The position numbers and the translations under genes are program-made. Source: Pseudomonas sp. RIT623 (GTDB taxonomy: Bacteria > Pseudomonadota > Gammaproteobacteria > Pseudomonadales > Pseudomonadaceae). From it: DNA of 64,000 bases. The DNA lies in the NCBI RefSeq assembly GCF_004519305.1, contig NZ_SOZA01000001.1, positions 248,001-312,000 of the forward strand, in the 5' to 3' direction. Below the pieces are notes generated by a model, which worked only from the letters and a program-made list of their open reading frames with translations, was not told the origin of the DNA and searched no databases. Positions 14,881-28,409 of this stretch are shown here, one piece after another (within the stretch, counting starts at the first letter, position 1; each line of letters starts with the position of its first letter).

Positions 14881-15753
14881 ATGGCCATCAAGAAACGCGG
14901 TCTCGGACGTGGGTTGGATGCACTGCTCAGTGGTCCTTCCGTCAGCGCGCTGGAAGCGCAGGCTGTCAAGATCGACCAGAAGGAACTGCAACAACTGCCA
15001 GTCGAGCTGATCCAGCGCGGCAAGTACCAGCCGCGTCGCGACATGGACCCCGAGGCGCTCGAGGAACTGGCGCATTCGATCCGTCTGCATGGCGTCATGC
15101 AACCAATCGTGGTCCGCCCGATCGGCGACAACCGCTACGAGATCATCGCCGGTGAACGGCGCTGGCGCGCCACCCAGCAGGCCGGCCTGGACACCGTGCC
15201 GGCCATGGTCCGCGAAGTGCCCGACGAAGCCGCCATCGCCATGGCGCTGATCGAGAACATCCAGCGCGAGGACCTCAACCCGCTGGAAGAAGCCCTGGCC
15301 TTGCAGCGCCTGCAGCAAGAGTTCGAGTTGACCCAGCAGCAAGTGGCCGATGCCGTCGGCAAGTCGCGGGTGACCGTGGCCAACTTGCTGCGCCTGATTT
15401 CGCTGCCCGAGGCGATCAAGACCATGCTCGCCCACGGCGACCTGGAGATGGGCCACGCCCGCGCCTTGCTCGGCCTCGGCGAAGATCGCCAGGAAGAAGG
15501 GGCGCGTCATGTTGTCGCACGCGGCCTTACCGTGCGCCAGACCGAGGCACTGGTGCGCCAGTGGCTCAACGGTAAACCTGAGCCGGTCGAATCGAGCAAA
15601 CCTGATCCGGACATCGCGCGCCTCGAGCAGCGTCTGGCAGAGCGGCTGGGCTCCGCGGTGCAAATCCGCCATGGCAACAAGGGCAAGGGCCAGTTGGTTA
15701 TCCGCTATAACTCGCTCGACGAGTTGCAAGGCGTGCTTGCTCACATCCGCTGA
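14881..15753 (+). CDS. parB: Chromosome partitioning protein ParB (Spo0J)
   Basis: 290 residues. An N-terminal ParA-stimulating peptide (KKRGLGRGLDALL) is followed by the ParB/Srx CTP-binding domain with IIAGERRWRA and ENIQREDLNPLEEA. The helix-turn-helix is TQQQVADAVGKSRVTVANLL (about residues 150-170), with a C-terminal dimerisation domain. It binds the parS sites in this window and spreads as a CTP-driven clamp. Confidence 0.97.
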   Translation: MAIKKRGLGRGLDALLSGPSVSALEAQAVKIDQKELQQLPVELIQRGKYQPRRDMDPEALEELAHSIRLHGVMQPIVVRPIGDNRYEIIAGERRWRATQQAGLDTVPAMVREVPDEAAIAMALIENIQREDLNPLEEALALQRLQQEFELTQQQVADAVGKSRVTVANLLRLISLPEAIKTMLAHGDLEMGHARALLGLGEDRQEEGARHVVARGLTVRQTEALVRQWLNGKPEPVESSKPDPDIARLEQRLAERLGSAVQIRHGNKGKGQLVIRYNSLDELQGVLAHIR

Positions 15754-15798
15754 AACAATTCCCGTTGTAGCGCGCAGTCGGAAATCACTACCGAAGAG

Positions 15799-15827
15799 TT
15801 GAATAGGGGTTAATCCACCCCTATACT
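15799..15827 (+). promoter_or_regulatory. Promoter of the ATP synthase operon
   Basis: TTGAAT (15799-15804), 17-nt spacer and TATACT (15822-15827) form a good sigma-70 promoter about 75 bp before atpI. An inverted repeat AGGGG (15805-15809) and CCCCT (15818-15822) fills the spacer and could hold a regulator. Confidence 0.7.
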
Positions 15828-15902
15828 CTGCGCGCATTTTGTCGGCACAAATTATGCCAAGTCATTGCTGACGAGGCGGTCGACTTTCGAGGAGCAGTTG
15901 TG

Positions 15903-17196
<1,294 letters not shown>

Positions 17197-17217
17197 GACC
17201 GCCTGGCGTGTCTGATA

Positions 17218-17245
17218 GCCTTCCCCGCCGGTTTGGGGGGAGGGC
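17218..17245 (+). other. Hairpin between atpB and atpE
   Basis: GCCTTCCCC (17218-17226) can pair with GGGGAGGGC (17237-17245) with one G-U. No T-tract follows, so it is more likely an mRNA-stabilising or processing structure than a terminator. It lies before the subunit made in the highest copy number. Confidence 0.5.
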
Positions 17246-17325
17246 TTAAAAAGTCCGCAAGGGCATGCTGTACCAAACGATTTGTTTTACCGCTTCAAAC
17301 TAAAAACCTAACCAATACGACGTAA

Positions 17326-17598
<273 letters not shown>

Positions 17599-17656
17599 TC
17601 ACTCGTTTTTTACGAGTTGATTGCTGTGATGAACAAAGACCGAGCGAGGTGTTGGC

Positions 17657-18127
17657 GTGAACATTAATGCAACCCTGATTGGCCAATCCGTTGCTTTCCT
17701 GATTTTTGTACTCTTCTGCATGAAGTACGTATGGCCTCCGGTCATCACTGCTCTGCAAGAGCGCCAAAAGAAGATTGCCGACGGCTTGGACGCTGCCAAC
17801 CGCGCAGCTCGCGACCTGGAGCTGGCCCAAGAGAAAGCGGGTCAGCAACTGCGTGAAGCGAAGGCACAGGCAGCCGAAATCATTGAGCAAAGCAAGAAGC
17901 GCGCTGCTCAGCTTGTCGAGGAAGCCCGTGAACAGGCCCGCGTCGAAGCTGACCGTGTGAAGGCTCAGGCTCAAGCCGAGATCGAACAGGAACTGAACAG
18001 CGTCAAAGACGCCCTGCGTGCCCAAGTGGGTGCCCTGGCCGTTGGCGGTGCTGAAAAGATCCTTGGCGCCACAATCGATCAAAACGCGCATGCGGAGCTG
18101 GTTAACAAACTGGCCGCTGAAATTTAA
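17657..18127 (+). CDS. atpF: ATP synthase F0 subunit b
   Basis: 156 residues: one N-terminal membrane helix (about 5-27, [16 protein letters not shown]) followed by a long charged alpha-helix rich in Glu, Ala, Lys and Gln. The product start [10 protein letters not shown] is typical. It forms the dimeric peripheral stalk with the delta subunit. The start codon at 17657 is GTG. Confidence 0.97.
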   Translation: MNINATLIGQSVAFLIFVLFCMKYVWPPVITALQERQKKIADGLDAANRAARDLELAQEKAGQQLREAKAQAAEIIEQSKKRAAQLVEEAREQARVEADRVKAQAQAEIEQELNSVKDALRAQVGALAVGGAEKILGATIDQNAHAELVNKLAAEI

Positions 18128-18139
18128 GCGAGGGCGATC

Positions 18140-18676
18140 ATGGCAGAACTGACCACGTTGGCCCGACCTTACGCTAAGGCTGCCTTCGAGCATGCCCAGG
18201 CCCATCAGCAACTGGCCAATTGGTCAGCCATGCTCGGCCTGGCTGCTGCGGTGTCGCAAGACGACACCATGCAGCGCCTGCTCAAGGCCCCGCAACTGAC
18301 TAGCGCAGAAAAGGCCGCCGCATTCATTGAAGTGTGCGGTGACAAGTTTGACGCCAAGGCACAGAATTTCATTCATGTTGCCGCGGAAAACGAACGTCTC
18401 CTGCTTCTGCCGGAGATTTCGACTCTGTTCGACCTGTACAAGGCCGAGCAAGAGAAGTCCGTGGACGTGGAAGTCACCAGTGCTTTTGCGTTGAACCAAG
18501 AACAGCAAGACAAACTCGCCAAGGTTCTCAGTGCACGGTTAGGCCAGGAAGTGCGCCTGCACGCGTCGGAGGATGCCAGCCTGATCGGCGGCGTCGTCAT
18601 CCGCGCTGGCGACCTGGTAATCGACGGTTCGGTTCGCGGCAAGATCGCGAAACTGGCCGAAGCCTTGAAATCTTGA
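18140..18676 (+). CDS. atpH: ATP synthase F1 subunit delta
   Basis: 178 residues beginning [19 protein letters not shown], the conserved OSCP/delta start. The C-terminal signature [19 protein letters not shown] is present. It links the peripheral stalk to the alpha3beta3 head. It lies 12 bp after atpF and 21 bp before atpA. Confidence 0.97.
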   Translation: MAELTTLARPYAKAAFEHAQAHQQLANWSAMLGLAAAVSQDDTMQRLLKAPQLTSAEKAAAFIEVCGDKFDAKAQNFIHVAAENERLLLLPEISTLFDLYKAEQEKSVDVEVTSAFALNQEQQDKLAKVLSARLGQEVRLHASEDASLIGGVVIRAGDLVIDGSVRGKIAKLAEALKS

Positions 18677-18697
18677 GTTTGAAGGGGCAGCAGAGCA

Positions 18698-20242
18698 ATG
18701 CAGCAACTCAATCCTTCCGAAATTAGTGAAATCATCAAGGGCCGCATCGACAACCTCGATGTCGGCTCCCAAGCCCGTAACGAAGGTACCGTCGTTTCGG
18801 TTTCCGACGGCATCGTGCGGATCCACGGTCTGGCCGACGTCATGTACGGCGAAATGATCGAGTTCCCGGGCAGCGTATTCGGCATGGCCCTGAACCTGGA
18901 GCAAGACTCCGTAGGTGCAGTGATCCTGGGTGCCTATGACACCCTCGCCGAAGGCATGAGCGCCAAGTGCACCGGCCGCATCCTGGAAGTTCCGGTTGGT
19001 AAGGAACTGCTGGGTCGCGTCGTCGACGCACTGGGTAACCCGATCGACGGCAAAGGTCCTCTGGGCAACACCCAGACCGACGCGGTCGAGAAAGTAGCTC
19101 CAGGCGTGATCTGGCGTAAGTCGGTAGACCAGCCTGTACAGACTGGCTACAAGTCCGTCGACGCCATGATCCCTGTCGGCCGTGGCCAGCGCGAGCTGAT
19201 CATCGGTGACCGTCAGATCGGCAAGACCGCCATGGCCATCGACGCCATCATCAACCAGAAAGACTCCGGTATTTTCTGTGTTTATGTTGCAGTCGGCCAG
19301 AAGCGTTCCACCGTTGCCAACATCGTTCGCAAGCTGGAAGAAGCCGGCGCCCTGGCCAACACCATCGTGGTCGTTGCCAGTGCTTCGGAATCCGCCGCAC
19401 TGCAGTTCCTGGCGCCTTACGCCGGCTGCACCATGGGCGAGTTCTTCCGTGACCGCGGTGAAGACGCGCTGATCGTTTACGATGACCTGTCCAAGCAGGC
19501 CGTTGCCTACCGTCAGATCTCCCTGCTGCTGCGCCGTCCACCAGGACGTGAAGCGTACCCAGGCGACGTGTTCTATCTCCACTCCCGTCTGCTGGAGCGT
19601 GCATCGCGCGTTTCCGAAGAGTACGTCGAGAAGTTCACCAACGGTGCCGTAACCGGCAAGACTGGCTCGCTGACCGCTCTGCCGATCATCGAAACCCAGG
19701 CTGGCGACGTTTCCGCGTTCGTTCCGACCAACGTGATCTCGATCACCGACGGTCAGATCTTCCTGGAATCGGCCATGTTCAACGCAGGCATCCGTCCTGC
19801 CGTTAACGCCGGTGTGTCGGTATCCCGTGTTGGTGGTGCCGCCCAGACCAAGATCATCAAGAAGCTGTCCGGTGGTATCCGTACCGCCCTGGCCCAGTAC
19901 CGTGAACTGGCGGCCTTCGCCCAGTTCGCTTCGGACCTGGACGAGGCTACCCGCAAGCAGCTGGAGCATGGTCAGCGCGTTACCGAGCTGATGAAACAGA
20001 AGCAGTACGCGCCAATGTCGATCGCCGACATGGCCCTGTCGCTGTACGCCGCTGAGCGTGGTTTCCTGACCGACGTAGAAGTCTCCAAGGTTGGCAGCTT
20101 CGAGCAAGCGCTGATTGCCTACTTCAACCGTGATCACGCCGAACTGATGGCCAAGATCAACGTGAAGGGTGACTTCAACGACGAAATCGACGCTGGCATG
20201 AAAGCCGGTATCGAGAAGTTCAAGGCCACCCAGACCTGGTAA
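18698..20242 (+). CDS. atpA: ATP synthase F1 subunit alpha
   Basis: 514 residues, start [20 protein letters not shown]. Walker A is GDRQIGKTA and the arginine-finger region is in the C-terminal half of the nucleotide domain ([11 protein letters not shown]-like segment). Non-catalytic nucleotide-binding subunit that supplies the arginine finger to beta. Normal full length. Confidence 0.98.
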   Translation: MQQLNPSEISEIIKGRIDNLDVGSQARNEGTVVSVSDGIVRIHGLADVMYGEMIEFPGSVFGMALNLEQDSVGAVILGAYDTLAEGMSAKCTGRILEVPVGKELLGRVVDALGNPIDGKGPLGNTQTDAVEKVAPGVIWRKSVDQPVQTGYKSVDAMIPVGRGQRELIIGDRQIGKTAMAIDAIINQKDSGIFCVYVAVGQKRSTVANIVRKLEEAGALANTIVVVASASESAALQFLAPYAGCTMGEFFRDRGEDALIVYDDLSKQAVAYRQISLLLRRPPGREAYPGDVFYLHSRLLERASRVSEEYVEKFTNGAVTGKTGSLTALPIIETQAGDVSAFVPTNVISITDGQIFLESAMFNAGIRPAVNAGVSVSRVGGAAQTKIIKKLSGGIRTALAQYRELAAFAQFASDLDEATRKQLEHGQRVTELMKQKQYAPMSIADMALSLYAAERGFLTDVEVSKVGSFEQALIAYFNRDHAELMAKINVKGDFNDEIDAGMKAGIEKFKATQTW

Positions 20243-20247
20243 GCCGC

Positions 20248-20269
20248 AGCGGGGGCTCCGGCCCCCGCT
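20248..20269 (+). other. Intra-operon hairpin between atpA and atpG
   Basis: AGCGGGGGC (20248-20256), loop TCCG, GCCCCCGCT (20261-20269). A strong 9-bp stem without a T-tract inside the operon, so a candidate mRNA-stability element rather than a terminator. Confidence 0.6.
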
Positions 20270-20290
20270 TGCTAACCTGATAGGTGATAC

Positions 20291-21151
20291 ATGGCAGGCG
20301 CAAAAGAGATTCGCAGTAAGATTGCGAGCATCAAAAGCACGCAAAAAATTACCAGCGCCATGGAGAAAGTGGCGGTCAGCAAGATGCGCAAGGCACAAAT
20401 GCGCATGGCTGCTAGCCGTCCTTACGCGGAGCGTATCCGCCAGGTGATCGGTCATCTGGCCAACGCCAACCCGGAATACCGCCACCCGTTCATGATCGAG
20501 CGCCCTGTAAAGCGCGCCGGTTATATCGTGGTGAGCAGTGACCGTGGTCTGTGCGGTGGCTTGAATACCAACCTGTTCAAGGCCCTGGTCAAGGACATGA
20601 ACGAAAACCGCGAACAGGGCGTGGAAATCGACCTGTGCGTGATCGGCAGCAAGGGTGCGACTTTCTTCCGCATCTTTGGCGGTAACGTCGTAGCCGCGAT
20701 CAGCCACCTGGGCGAAGAGCCATCGATCAACGATCTGATCGGCTCCGTCAAAGTGATGCTGGACGCCTACCTGGACGGCCGCATCGATCGCCTCTCGGTG
20801 GTTTCGAACAAGTTCATCAACACCATGACCCAAAAACCGACGGTAGAGCAGTTGGTACCGTTGGTGGCAACCCCGGATCAGGAACTCAAGCACCACTGGG
20901 ACTACCTGTACGAACCCGACGCAAAAGAGCTGCTGGACGGCTTGATGGTGCGTTACGTGGAGTCGCAGGTGTACCAGGCGGTGGTCGAGAACAACGCTGC
21001 TGAACAAGCGGCCCGGATGATCGCCATGAAGAACGCCACAGACAACGCCGGTGATTTGATCAAAGAGCTTCAGTTGATCTACAACAAGGCGCGTCAGGCT
21101 GCGATCACCCAGGAGATCTCGGAAATCGTCGGCGGCGCTGCCGCGGTTTAA
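20291..21151 (+). CDS. atpG: ATP synthase F1 subunit gamma
   Basis: 286 residues, start [20 protein letters not shown], the conserved N-terminal coiled-coil helix. The Rossmann-like middle has [16 protein letters not shown]. The C-terminal helix ends [15 protein letters not shown]. Gamma is the rotating central shaft inside the alpha3beta3 ring. Confidence 0.98.
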   Translation: MAGAKEIRSKIASIKSTQKITSAMEKVAVSKMRKAQMRMAASRPYAERIRQVIGHLANANPEYRHPFMIERPVKRAGYIVVSSDRGLCGGLNTNLFKALVKDMNENREQGVEIDLCVIGSKGATFFRIFGGNVVAAISHLGEEPSINDLIGSVKVMLDAYLDGRIDRLSVVSNKFINTMTQKPTVEQLVPLVATPDQELKHHWDYLYEPDAKELLDGLMVRYVESQVYQAVVENNAAEQAARMIAMKNATDNAGDLIKELQLIYNKARQAAITQEISEIVGGAAAV

Positions 21152-22555
<1,404 letters not shown>

Positions 22556-22560
22556 TCCCG

Positions 22561-22578
22561 GCGCCCCGCAAGGGGCGC
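22561..22578 (+). other. Intra-operon hairpin between atpD and atpC
   Basis: GCGCCCC (22561-22567), GCAA tetraloop, GGGGCGC (22572-22578). A 7-bp GC stem with a GNRA loop and no T-tract, so probably a stabiliser or attenuator of the atpC part of the message. Confidence 0.6.
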
Positions 22579-22599
22579 TAATCAGGTTGAGGCAAGCAG

Positions 22600-23019
22600 A
22601 TGGCTATGACAGTCCATTGCGATATCGTCAGCGCGGAAGGAGAGATCTTTTCCGGCCTGGTCGAGATGGTAGTAGCGCACGGCAACCTGGGCGATCTTGG
22701 TATCGCTCCAGGCCACGCGCCGCTGATCACCAATCTCAAGCCTGGTCCGATCACGCTGACCAAGCAAGGTGGCGATCGTGAGGTGTTCTACATCTCCGGT
22801 GGTTTCCTCGAAGTGCAGCCGAACATGGTCAAGGTTCTTGCCGACACCGTGCAGCGCGCTGCCGACCTGGACGAAGCTCAGGCTCAGGAAGCCCTCAAGG
22901 CTGCTGAGAATGCTCTGAATGCGAAAAGCTCGGACTTCGACTACGGTGCTGCTGCCGCGCGTCTGGCCGAGGCTGCAGCTCAGCTGCGTACTGTCCAGCA
23001 ATTGCGCAAAGGCAAGTAA
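22600..23019 (+). CDS. atpC: ATP synthase F1 subunit epsilon
   Basis: 139 residues: N-terminal beta sandwich ([32 protein letters not shown]) and a C-terminal helical hairpin rich in Ala, Glu and Gln. Epsilon joins gamma to the c ring and can inhibit hydrolysis. Start at ATG 22600; ATG 22606 is a minor alternative. Last gene of the operon. Confidence 0.97.
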   Translation: MAMTVHCDIVSAEGEIFSGLVEMVVAHGNLGDLGIAPGHAPLITNLKPGPITLTKQGGDREVFYISGGFLEVQPNMVKVLADTVQRAADLDEAQAQEALKAAENALNAKSSDFDYGAAAARLAEAAAQLRTVQQLRKGK

Positions 23020-23056
23020 TTCGGCCCTGGCCGCTTACTTTCGCCGCGATTGAGTT

Positions 23057-23087
23057 AAAGGGTAGCCTCGGCTACCCTTTTTCTTTT
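23057..23087 (+). terminator. Terminator of the atp operon
   Basis: AAAGGGTAGCC (23057-23067), 2-nt loop, GGCTACCCTTT (23070-23080), then TTCTTTTTC. An 11-bp perfect stem with a T-rich tail directly after atpC. Confidence 0.92.
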
Positions 23088-23143
23088 TCTAAAAATTTCC
23101 TTTTTGGTCAGGTCCCTGACCGCCCAGGATTGGTAGCCAGTCA

Positions 23144-24511
23144 ATGTCCCTCGATATCGTCATCCTCGCCGCCGGTCAAGGCACCCGCATGCGTTCGGCG
23201 CTGCCCAAGGTGCTGCACCCGATAGCCGGCAACTCCATGCTCGGCCATGTTATCCACAGCGCGCGCCAACTGCAGCCCAAGGGCATTCACGTGGTCATTG
23301 GCCATGGCGCCGAGCTGGTGCGCGAGCGCCTGGCTGCGGACGACCTGAATTTCGTCATGCAGGACAAGCAGCTGGGCACCGGCCATGCCGTGGCCCAGGC
23401 GCTGCCTGCCATTACCGCCGACACCGTGCTGGTGCTGTACGGCGATGTGCCGTTGATCGAGGTGCAAACCCTGCAGCGCCTGCTGGCCAAGGTCAGCGCC
23501 AGCCAGTTGGGCCTGTTGACCGTTAACCTGGCTGACCCCAGCGGTTATGGCCGGATCGTTCGAGATGCGCAGGGCCAGGTCACGGCGATCGTCGAGCACA
23601 AGGACGCCAGCGAGGCGCAGAAGGCGATCAAGGAAGGCAACACCGGCATCCTCGCCATGCCAGCGGCGCGCCTGGCCGACTGGATGGGACGCTTGTCCAA
23701 CAACAATACCCAGGGCGAGTACTACCTGACCGATGTGATCGCCATGGCCGTGGCCGACGGCCTGGTGGTCGCCACCGAACAGCCCCACGACCCGATGGAA
23801 GTGCAAGGCGCCAATGACCGTCGCCAGTTGGCCGAGCTTGAGCGCCATTACCAGCTGCGCGAAGGCCGCCGTCTCATGGCCCAGGGCGTGACCCTGCGTG
23901 ATCCGGCGCGCTTCGATGTGCGCGGCGAAGTGATCGTGGGCCGCGATGTGCTCATCGATATCAACGTGATCCTCGAAGGCCGGGTGGTCATCGAGGACGA
24001 CGTGCAGATCGGCCCCAACTGCGTGATCAAGGACAGCACCTTGCGCAAGGGCGTGGTGATCAAGGCCAACAGCCATATCGAAGGCGCGGTGATGGGCGAG
24101 GGCAGCGATGCCGGTCCGTTCGCGCGCCTGCGTCCGGGTAGCGTGCTGGAGGCCCGTGCCCATGTGGGTAACTTCGTCGAGCTGAAGAACGCGCATCTGG
24201 GCGAGGGCGCCAAGGCCGGTCACCTGACCTACCTGGGCGATGCCGAGGTCGGTGCACGCACCAACATCGGTGCTGGCACCATCACTTGCAACTACGACGG
24301 CGCCAACAAGTTCCGCACGGTGATGGGCGAGGACGTGTTCATCGGCTCCAACAATTCGCTGGTGGCACCTGTGGAAATCCAGGCGGGGGCCACTACCGCG
24401 GCGGGCTCGACCATCACCCAGACGGTGGAAGCCGGCCAATTGGGCGTGGCCCGTGCGCGCCAGCGCAACATCGAAGGCTGGAAGCGGCCGGAGAAGATCA
24501 AGAAGAGCTGA
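23144..24511 (+). CDS. glmU: Bifunctional UDP-GlcNAc pyrophosphorylase / glucosamine-1-P acetyltransferase
   Basis: 455 residues. The N-terminal uridyltransferase has [15 protein letters not shown]; the C-terminal left-handed beta-helix acetyltransferase has hexapeptide repeats and [10 protein letters not shown] and [10 protein letters not shown] segments. It makes UDP-GlcNAc for peptidoglycan and LPS. It is in the same region and direction as glmS, which provides the pathway input. An exact DnaA box is inside it (23250-23258) and another starts 2 bp after its stop (24513-24521). Confidence 0.97.
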   Translation: MSLDIVILAAGQGTRMRSALPKVLHPIAGNSMLGHVIHSARQLQPKGIHVVIGHGAELVRERLAADDLNFVMQDKQLGTGHAVAQALPAITADTVLVLYGDVPLIEVQTLQRLLAKVSASQLGLLTVNLADPSGYGRIVRDAQGQVTAIVEHKDASEAQKAIKEGNTGILAMPAARLADWMGRLSNNNTQGEYYLTDVIAMAVADGLVVATEQPHDPMEVQGANDRRQLAELERHYQLREGRRLMAQGVTLRDPARFDVRGEVIVGRDVLIDINVILEGRVVIEDDVQIGPNCVIKDSTLRKGVVIKANSHIEGAVMGEGSDAGPFARLRPGSVLEARAHVGNFVELKNAHLGEGAKAGHLTYLGDAEVGARTNIGAGTITCNYDGANKFRTVMGEDVFIGSNNSLVAPVEIQAGATTAAGSTITQTVEAGQLGVARARQRNIEGWKRPEKIKKS

Positions 24512-24524
24512 GTTATCCACAGAA

Positions 24525-24538
24525 CTTTCGATCGAAAG
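24525..24538. promoter_or_regulatory. DeoR-type palindrome (upstream copy)
   Basis: CTTTCGATCGAAAG is a 14-bp perfect palindrome with TTTCG/CGAAA half-sites, just after glmU. The same half-sites occur before the DeoR-family gene at 24772-24784. It overlaps the start of the glmU terminator stem. A paired operator is inference. Confidence 0.4.
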
Positions 24539-24566
24539 CCGGCTTATGTGAATAAGCCGGCTTTTT
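24535..24566 (+). terminator. Terminator after glmU
   Basis: AAAGCCGGCTTAT (24535-24547), loop GTGA, ATAAGCCGGCTTT (24552-24564) followed by more T. A 13-bp perfect stem. Confidence 0.9.
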
Positions 24567-24582
24567 ATTGGCTGCCGTATCG

Positions 24583-24712
24583 CGGTCCCTGTAGGAGCGG
24601 CCTTGTGTCGCGAGGGGGCGCGTAGCGGCCCCAGGATCTTAGCGCCAAGGCAGAAATTGCCGGGGCCGCTACGCGGCCCTTTCGCGGCACAAGGCCGCTC
24701 CTACAGGGACCG
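24583..24712. repeat. REP pair (inverted) between glmU and the DeoR gene
   Basis: The left arm starting at 24583 (CGGTCCCTGTAGGAGCGGCC) and the right arm ending at 24712 (GGCCGCTCCTACAGGGACCG) are inverted copies about 50 bp long. They carry the TGTAGGAGCGGC core of putida-type REP sequences. The long imperfect hairpin could also block read-through. Confidence 0.85.
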
Positions 24713-24729
24713 TGTCAGTGCAGAGAAAC

Positions 24730-24758
24730 TTGACGAATTGTTCATCTTAGGCTTTGAT
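24730..24758 (+). promoter_or_regulatory. Probable promoter of the DeoR-glmS unit
   Basis: TTGACG (24730-24735), 17-nt spacer, TTTGAT (24753-24758). The predicted transcript start falls a few bases before the DeoR-type palindrome at 24772, a natural place for autorepression. Confidence 0.5.
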
Positions 24759-24771
24759 TGCACTACTTATC

Positions 24772-24784
24772 TTTCGAATCGAAA
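24772..24784. promoter_or_regulatory. DeoR-type operator before the regulator gene
   Basis: TTTCGAATCGAAA is a 13-bp dyad (TTTCG, AAT, CGAAA). Two more CGAAA words follow at 24793 and 24801. TTTCG repeats are typical of DeoR-family operators. Its position right after the predicted transcription start suggests repression of the regulator and glmS. Confidence 0.5.
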
Positions 24785-24796
24785 CTTAAGGCCGAA

Positions 24797-25564
24797 ATGT
24801 CGAAACGTAATACCCCCCAGCGCCGCCACAACATCCTGGCCTTGCTCAACGAGCAGGGCGAGGTGAGCGTCGATGCCCTGGCCAAGCGTTTCGAAACTTC
24901 CGAAGTGACCATTCGCAAGGACCTCGCAGCGCTGGAAGCCAACGGCTTGCTGCTGCGCCGCTATGGCGGCGCGGTGACCATGCCCCAGGAGCTGCTCGGC
25001 GACAACGTCCAGCCAGTGTCCCTGTACAAGCAGGCCATCGCCCGCGCGGCGGTGGGGCGCATTCGCGAACACGCGCGCATCATCATCGACAGTGGCAGCA
25101 CCACGGCAGCGATGATCCCGCAGCTCGGGCGCCAGCCAGGGCTGGTGGTGATGACCAACTCGCTCAATGTGGCCCGGGCCATCAGCGAACAAGAGCACGA
25201 GCCGGTGCTGCTGATGACCGGCGGCACCTGGGACCCGCACTCGGAGTCGTTCCAGGGCCAGGTCGCCGAGCAGGTACTACGCTCATACGACTTCGATCAA
25301 CTGTTCATCGGTGCCGATGGCATCGACCTGGAGCGTGGCACCACCACCTTCAACGAACTGCTGGGGTTGAGTCGGGTCATGGCCGAAGTGGCCCGCGAGG
25401 TGATCGTCATGGTCGAGTCGGACAAGGTCGGCCGCAAGATCCCCAACCTCGAGCTGCCCTGGGGCAGCGTCAATACCCTGATTACCGATGACCGCCTGCC
25501 CGTCGAGGCACGCGAGCGGATTCAAGCCCGCGGTATCAACCTTATCTGTGCCGCTATCAGCTAG
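24797..25564 (+). CDS. DeoR-family transcriptional regulator
   Basis: 255 residues from ATG 24797. The N-terminal DeoR helix-turn-helix is SVDALAKRFETSEVTIRKDLAAL (about residues 22-44, shown partly), followed by RRYGGAV. The C-terminal sugar-phosphate sensor domain has IIDSGSTTAAMIPQL and LFIGADGIDLERGTTT. It is 12 bp upstream of glmS and in the same direction, so it probably senses an amino-sugar phosphate and controls glmS. GlmR-like function is inferred from context. An upstream TTG at 24758 would overlap the operator and is rejected. Confidence 0.9.
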   Translation: MSKRNTPQRRHNILALLNEQGEVSVDALAKRFETSEVTIRKDLAALEANGLLLRRYGGAVTMPQELLGDNVQPVSLYKQAIARAAVGRIREHARIIIDSGSTTAAMIPQLGRQPGLVVMTNSLNVARAISEQEHEPVLLMTGGTWDPHSESFQGQVAEQVLRSYDFDQLFIGADGIDLERGTTTFNELLGLSRVMAEVAREVIVMVESDKVGRKIPNLELPWGSVNTLITDDRLPVEARERIQARGINLICAAIS

Positions 25565-25576
25565 GAGCAACAACCT

Positions 25577-27412
<1,836 letters not shown>

Positions 27413-27429
27413 CGCTGCGGCAGTGGTTG

Positions 27430-27442
27430 TGCCGTATAAATC
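27430..27442. other. attTn7: Tn7 attachment site attTn7 (empty)
   Basis: In Pseudomonas Tn7 inserts about 25 bp after the glmS stop, which here falls near 27437. No Tn7 end or 5-bp target duplication is visible, so the site is unoccupied. The recognition sequence itself is the 3' end of glmS. Position is from established knowledge of Tn7 targeting. Confidence 0.6.
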
Positions 27443-27444
27443 AC

Positions 27445-27469
27445 AACCCCCGGTCAGCCGGGGGTTTTT
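27445..27469 (+). terminator. Terminator after glmS
   Basis: AACCCCCGG (27445-27453), loop TCAG, CCGGGGGTT (27458-27466), then TTT. A 9-bp perfect stem with T-tract. Confidence 0.92.
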
Positions 27470-27492
27470 CTTTCTCAGGATGAGCAATAAAG

Positions 27493-27960
27493 ATGTTGAT
27501 GAAACTGGCGCCAAAAAGGCCGCGTAGCCTGCGCAAATTCTACCTGTCGATAGGCGCGACGCTGGTAATCATGGTGGTCGGACGCTATTTCGCGCTCAAG
27601 GCCGAGGAACAACGAGCCAAGCAGCAGTCGCAATGGATAGAACAGGTGTTGCAGGTGAACAGCACGCTGCCCAGGCAGATCGATGCAGTTACCCAGCTTG
27701 AGCGGGTCGAGTTCGTTTGGGGGGATACGTTCCTCTATGTATATCGGGTCGGACTGAGCGCCAAGCTGCCGTGGGAACGCCGTGCGAAGATGCAGAAGCG
27801 AGCCGGCCAGCAACTGGAACAACTGGCCTGCAAGGAGCCGAAAATGCTCGAAGCGATGCACAGGTTCAAGTTCCGCCAGAAACATCTCTATGTCGGGGAC
27901 GAAGGAGGCGAGTTGTTCCACGTCGAGTTGCAGCCTGACAAGCTAGCCTGCGCGAACTGA
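27493..27960 (+). CDS. Hypothetical membrane-anchored protein
   Basis: 155 residues. A basic N-terminus (KLAPKRPRSLRK) is followed by one hydrophobic segment (about 17-35, YLSIGATLVIMVVGRYFAL) and a soluble tail, suggesting a single-pass inner-membrane protein with most of the chain in the periplasm. I do not recognise the family. It sits between the glmS terminator/attTn7 and hcnABC in the same direction. Start at 27493 or 27499. Confidence 0.65.
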   Translation: MLMKLAPKRPRSLRKFYLSIGATLVIMVVGRYFALKAEEQRAKQQSQWIEQVLQVNSTLPRQIDAVTQLERVEFVWGDTFLYVYRVGLSAKLPWERRAKMQKRAGQQLEQLACKEPKMLEAMHRFKFRQKHLYVGDEGGELFHVELQPDKLACAN

Positions 27961-28018
27961 CGAGCACCGTGATGTTCATCGCAAGCTCGTCGTTCTAGGA
28001 AAATTCTGTACGCCGTAT

Positions 28019-28032
28019 CAGGCATGGATCAA
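28019..28032 (+). promoter_or_regulatory. Possible ANR half-site upstream of hcnA
   Basis: CAGGCATGGATCAA has one good half (ATCAA) of the FNR/ANR box TTGAT-N4-ATCAA; the left half is degenerate. hcn operons elsewhere are induced at low oxygen through ANR with imperfect boxes, so the site is plausible but weak. It lies about 63 bp before the hcnA start. Confidence 0.35.
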
Positions 28033-28078
28033 TGTTTTCCCCCGGTGTTTGCCCTAACGTCCCCCGACCCATCAGTCA

Positions 28079-28088
28079 TCAAGGACGA
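28079..28088 (+). promoter_or_regulatory. RsmA/RsmE binding motif on the hcnA leader
   Basis: TCAAGGACGA matches the RsmA/RsmE consensus (A/U)CANGGANG(U/A) at every fixed position and overlaps the likely ribosome-binding site, 6 bp before the ATG at 28095. hcnA of other pseudomonads is the classic Gac/Rsm target, repressed at this position until RsmX/Y/Z sRNAs titrate the protein. Confidence 0.75.
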
Positions 28089-28094
28089 CAGGAA

Positions 28095-28409
28095 ATGCAG
28101 ACGCTGCAACGAAAGCACGATATCCAGCCATTGGAAGGCAATGAAATGACCCTCCTGGTCAATGGCCTGCCCGCGGTCGCCAGTGCCGGCGAAACCGTAC
28201 TCAGCGTGCTCAACGCCGTTGGCCTGCGCCAGGTAGCGCGCAATGATCACGGCCAGCTTAGCGGTGCCTACTGTGGCATGGGCGTCTGCCATTGCTGCCT
28301 GGTCCAGATCGATGGCCGCCCCAAGCGGCGCGCCTGCCAGACCGTGGTGCGGCCCGGCATGCGTATCGAGACCGAGGTGAACCGCGTGCAAGAGGAGGCC
28401 CATTCATGA
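28095..28409 (+). CDS. hcnA: Hydrogen cyanide synthase subunit HcnA
   Basis: 104 residues from ATG 28095. The [2Fe-2S] ferredoxin-like cysteine pattern YCGMGVCHCC with a downstream RRAC is clear, and the stretch ARNDHGQLSGAYCGMGVCHC is as in P. fluorescens HcnA. With HcnB and HcnC it forms the membrane-associated enzyme that oxidises glycine to HCN and CO2. It overlaps hcnB by 4 bp (ATGA). A longer reading frame from 28032 would bypass the Rsm site and is less likely. Confidence 0.95.
   Translation: MQTLQRKHDIQPLEGNEMTLLVNGLPAVASAGETVLSVLNAVGLRQVARNDHGQLSGAYCGMGVCHCCLVQIDGRPKRRACQTVVRPGMRIETEVNRVQEEAHS

Noticed and set aside
27413-27492. Possible Tn7 or Tn7-like insertion at attTn7
   Set aside because: The gap has only the glmS terminator. 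No Tn7 end repeats, tns genes or target duplication are visible.
27914-27929. Near-parS sequence TGTTCCACGTCGAGTT
   Set aside because: It keeps the left half but has four mismatches in the right half including the central symmetry, so it is not a credible ParB site; it simply encodes Phe-His-Val-Glu with other codons.
28032-28094. Earlier start for HcnA at 28032
   Set aside because: The added residues do not match HcnA homologs and would place the Rsm motif inside the gene; ATG 28095 follows the leader signals.
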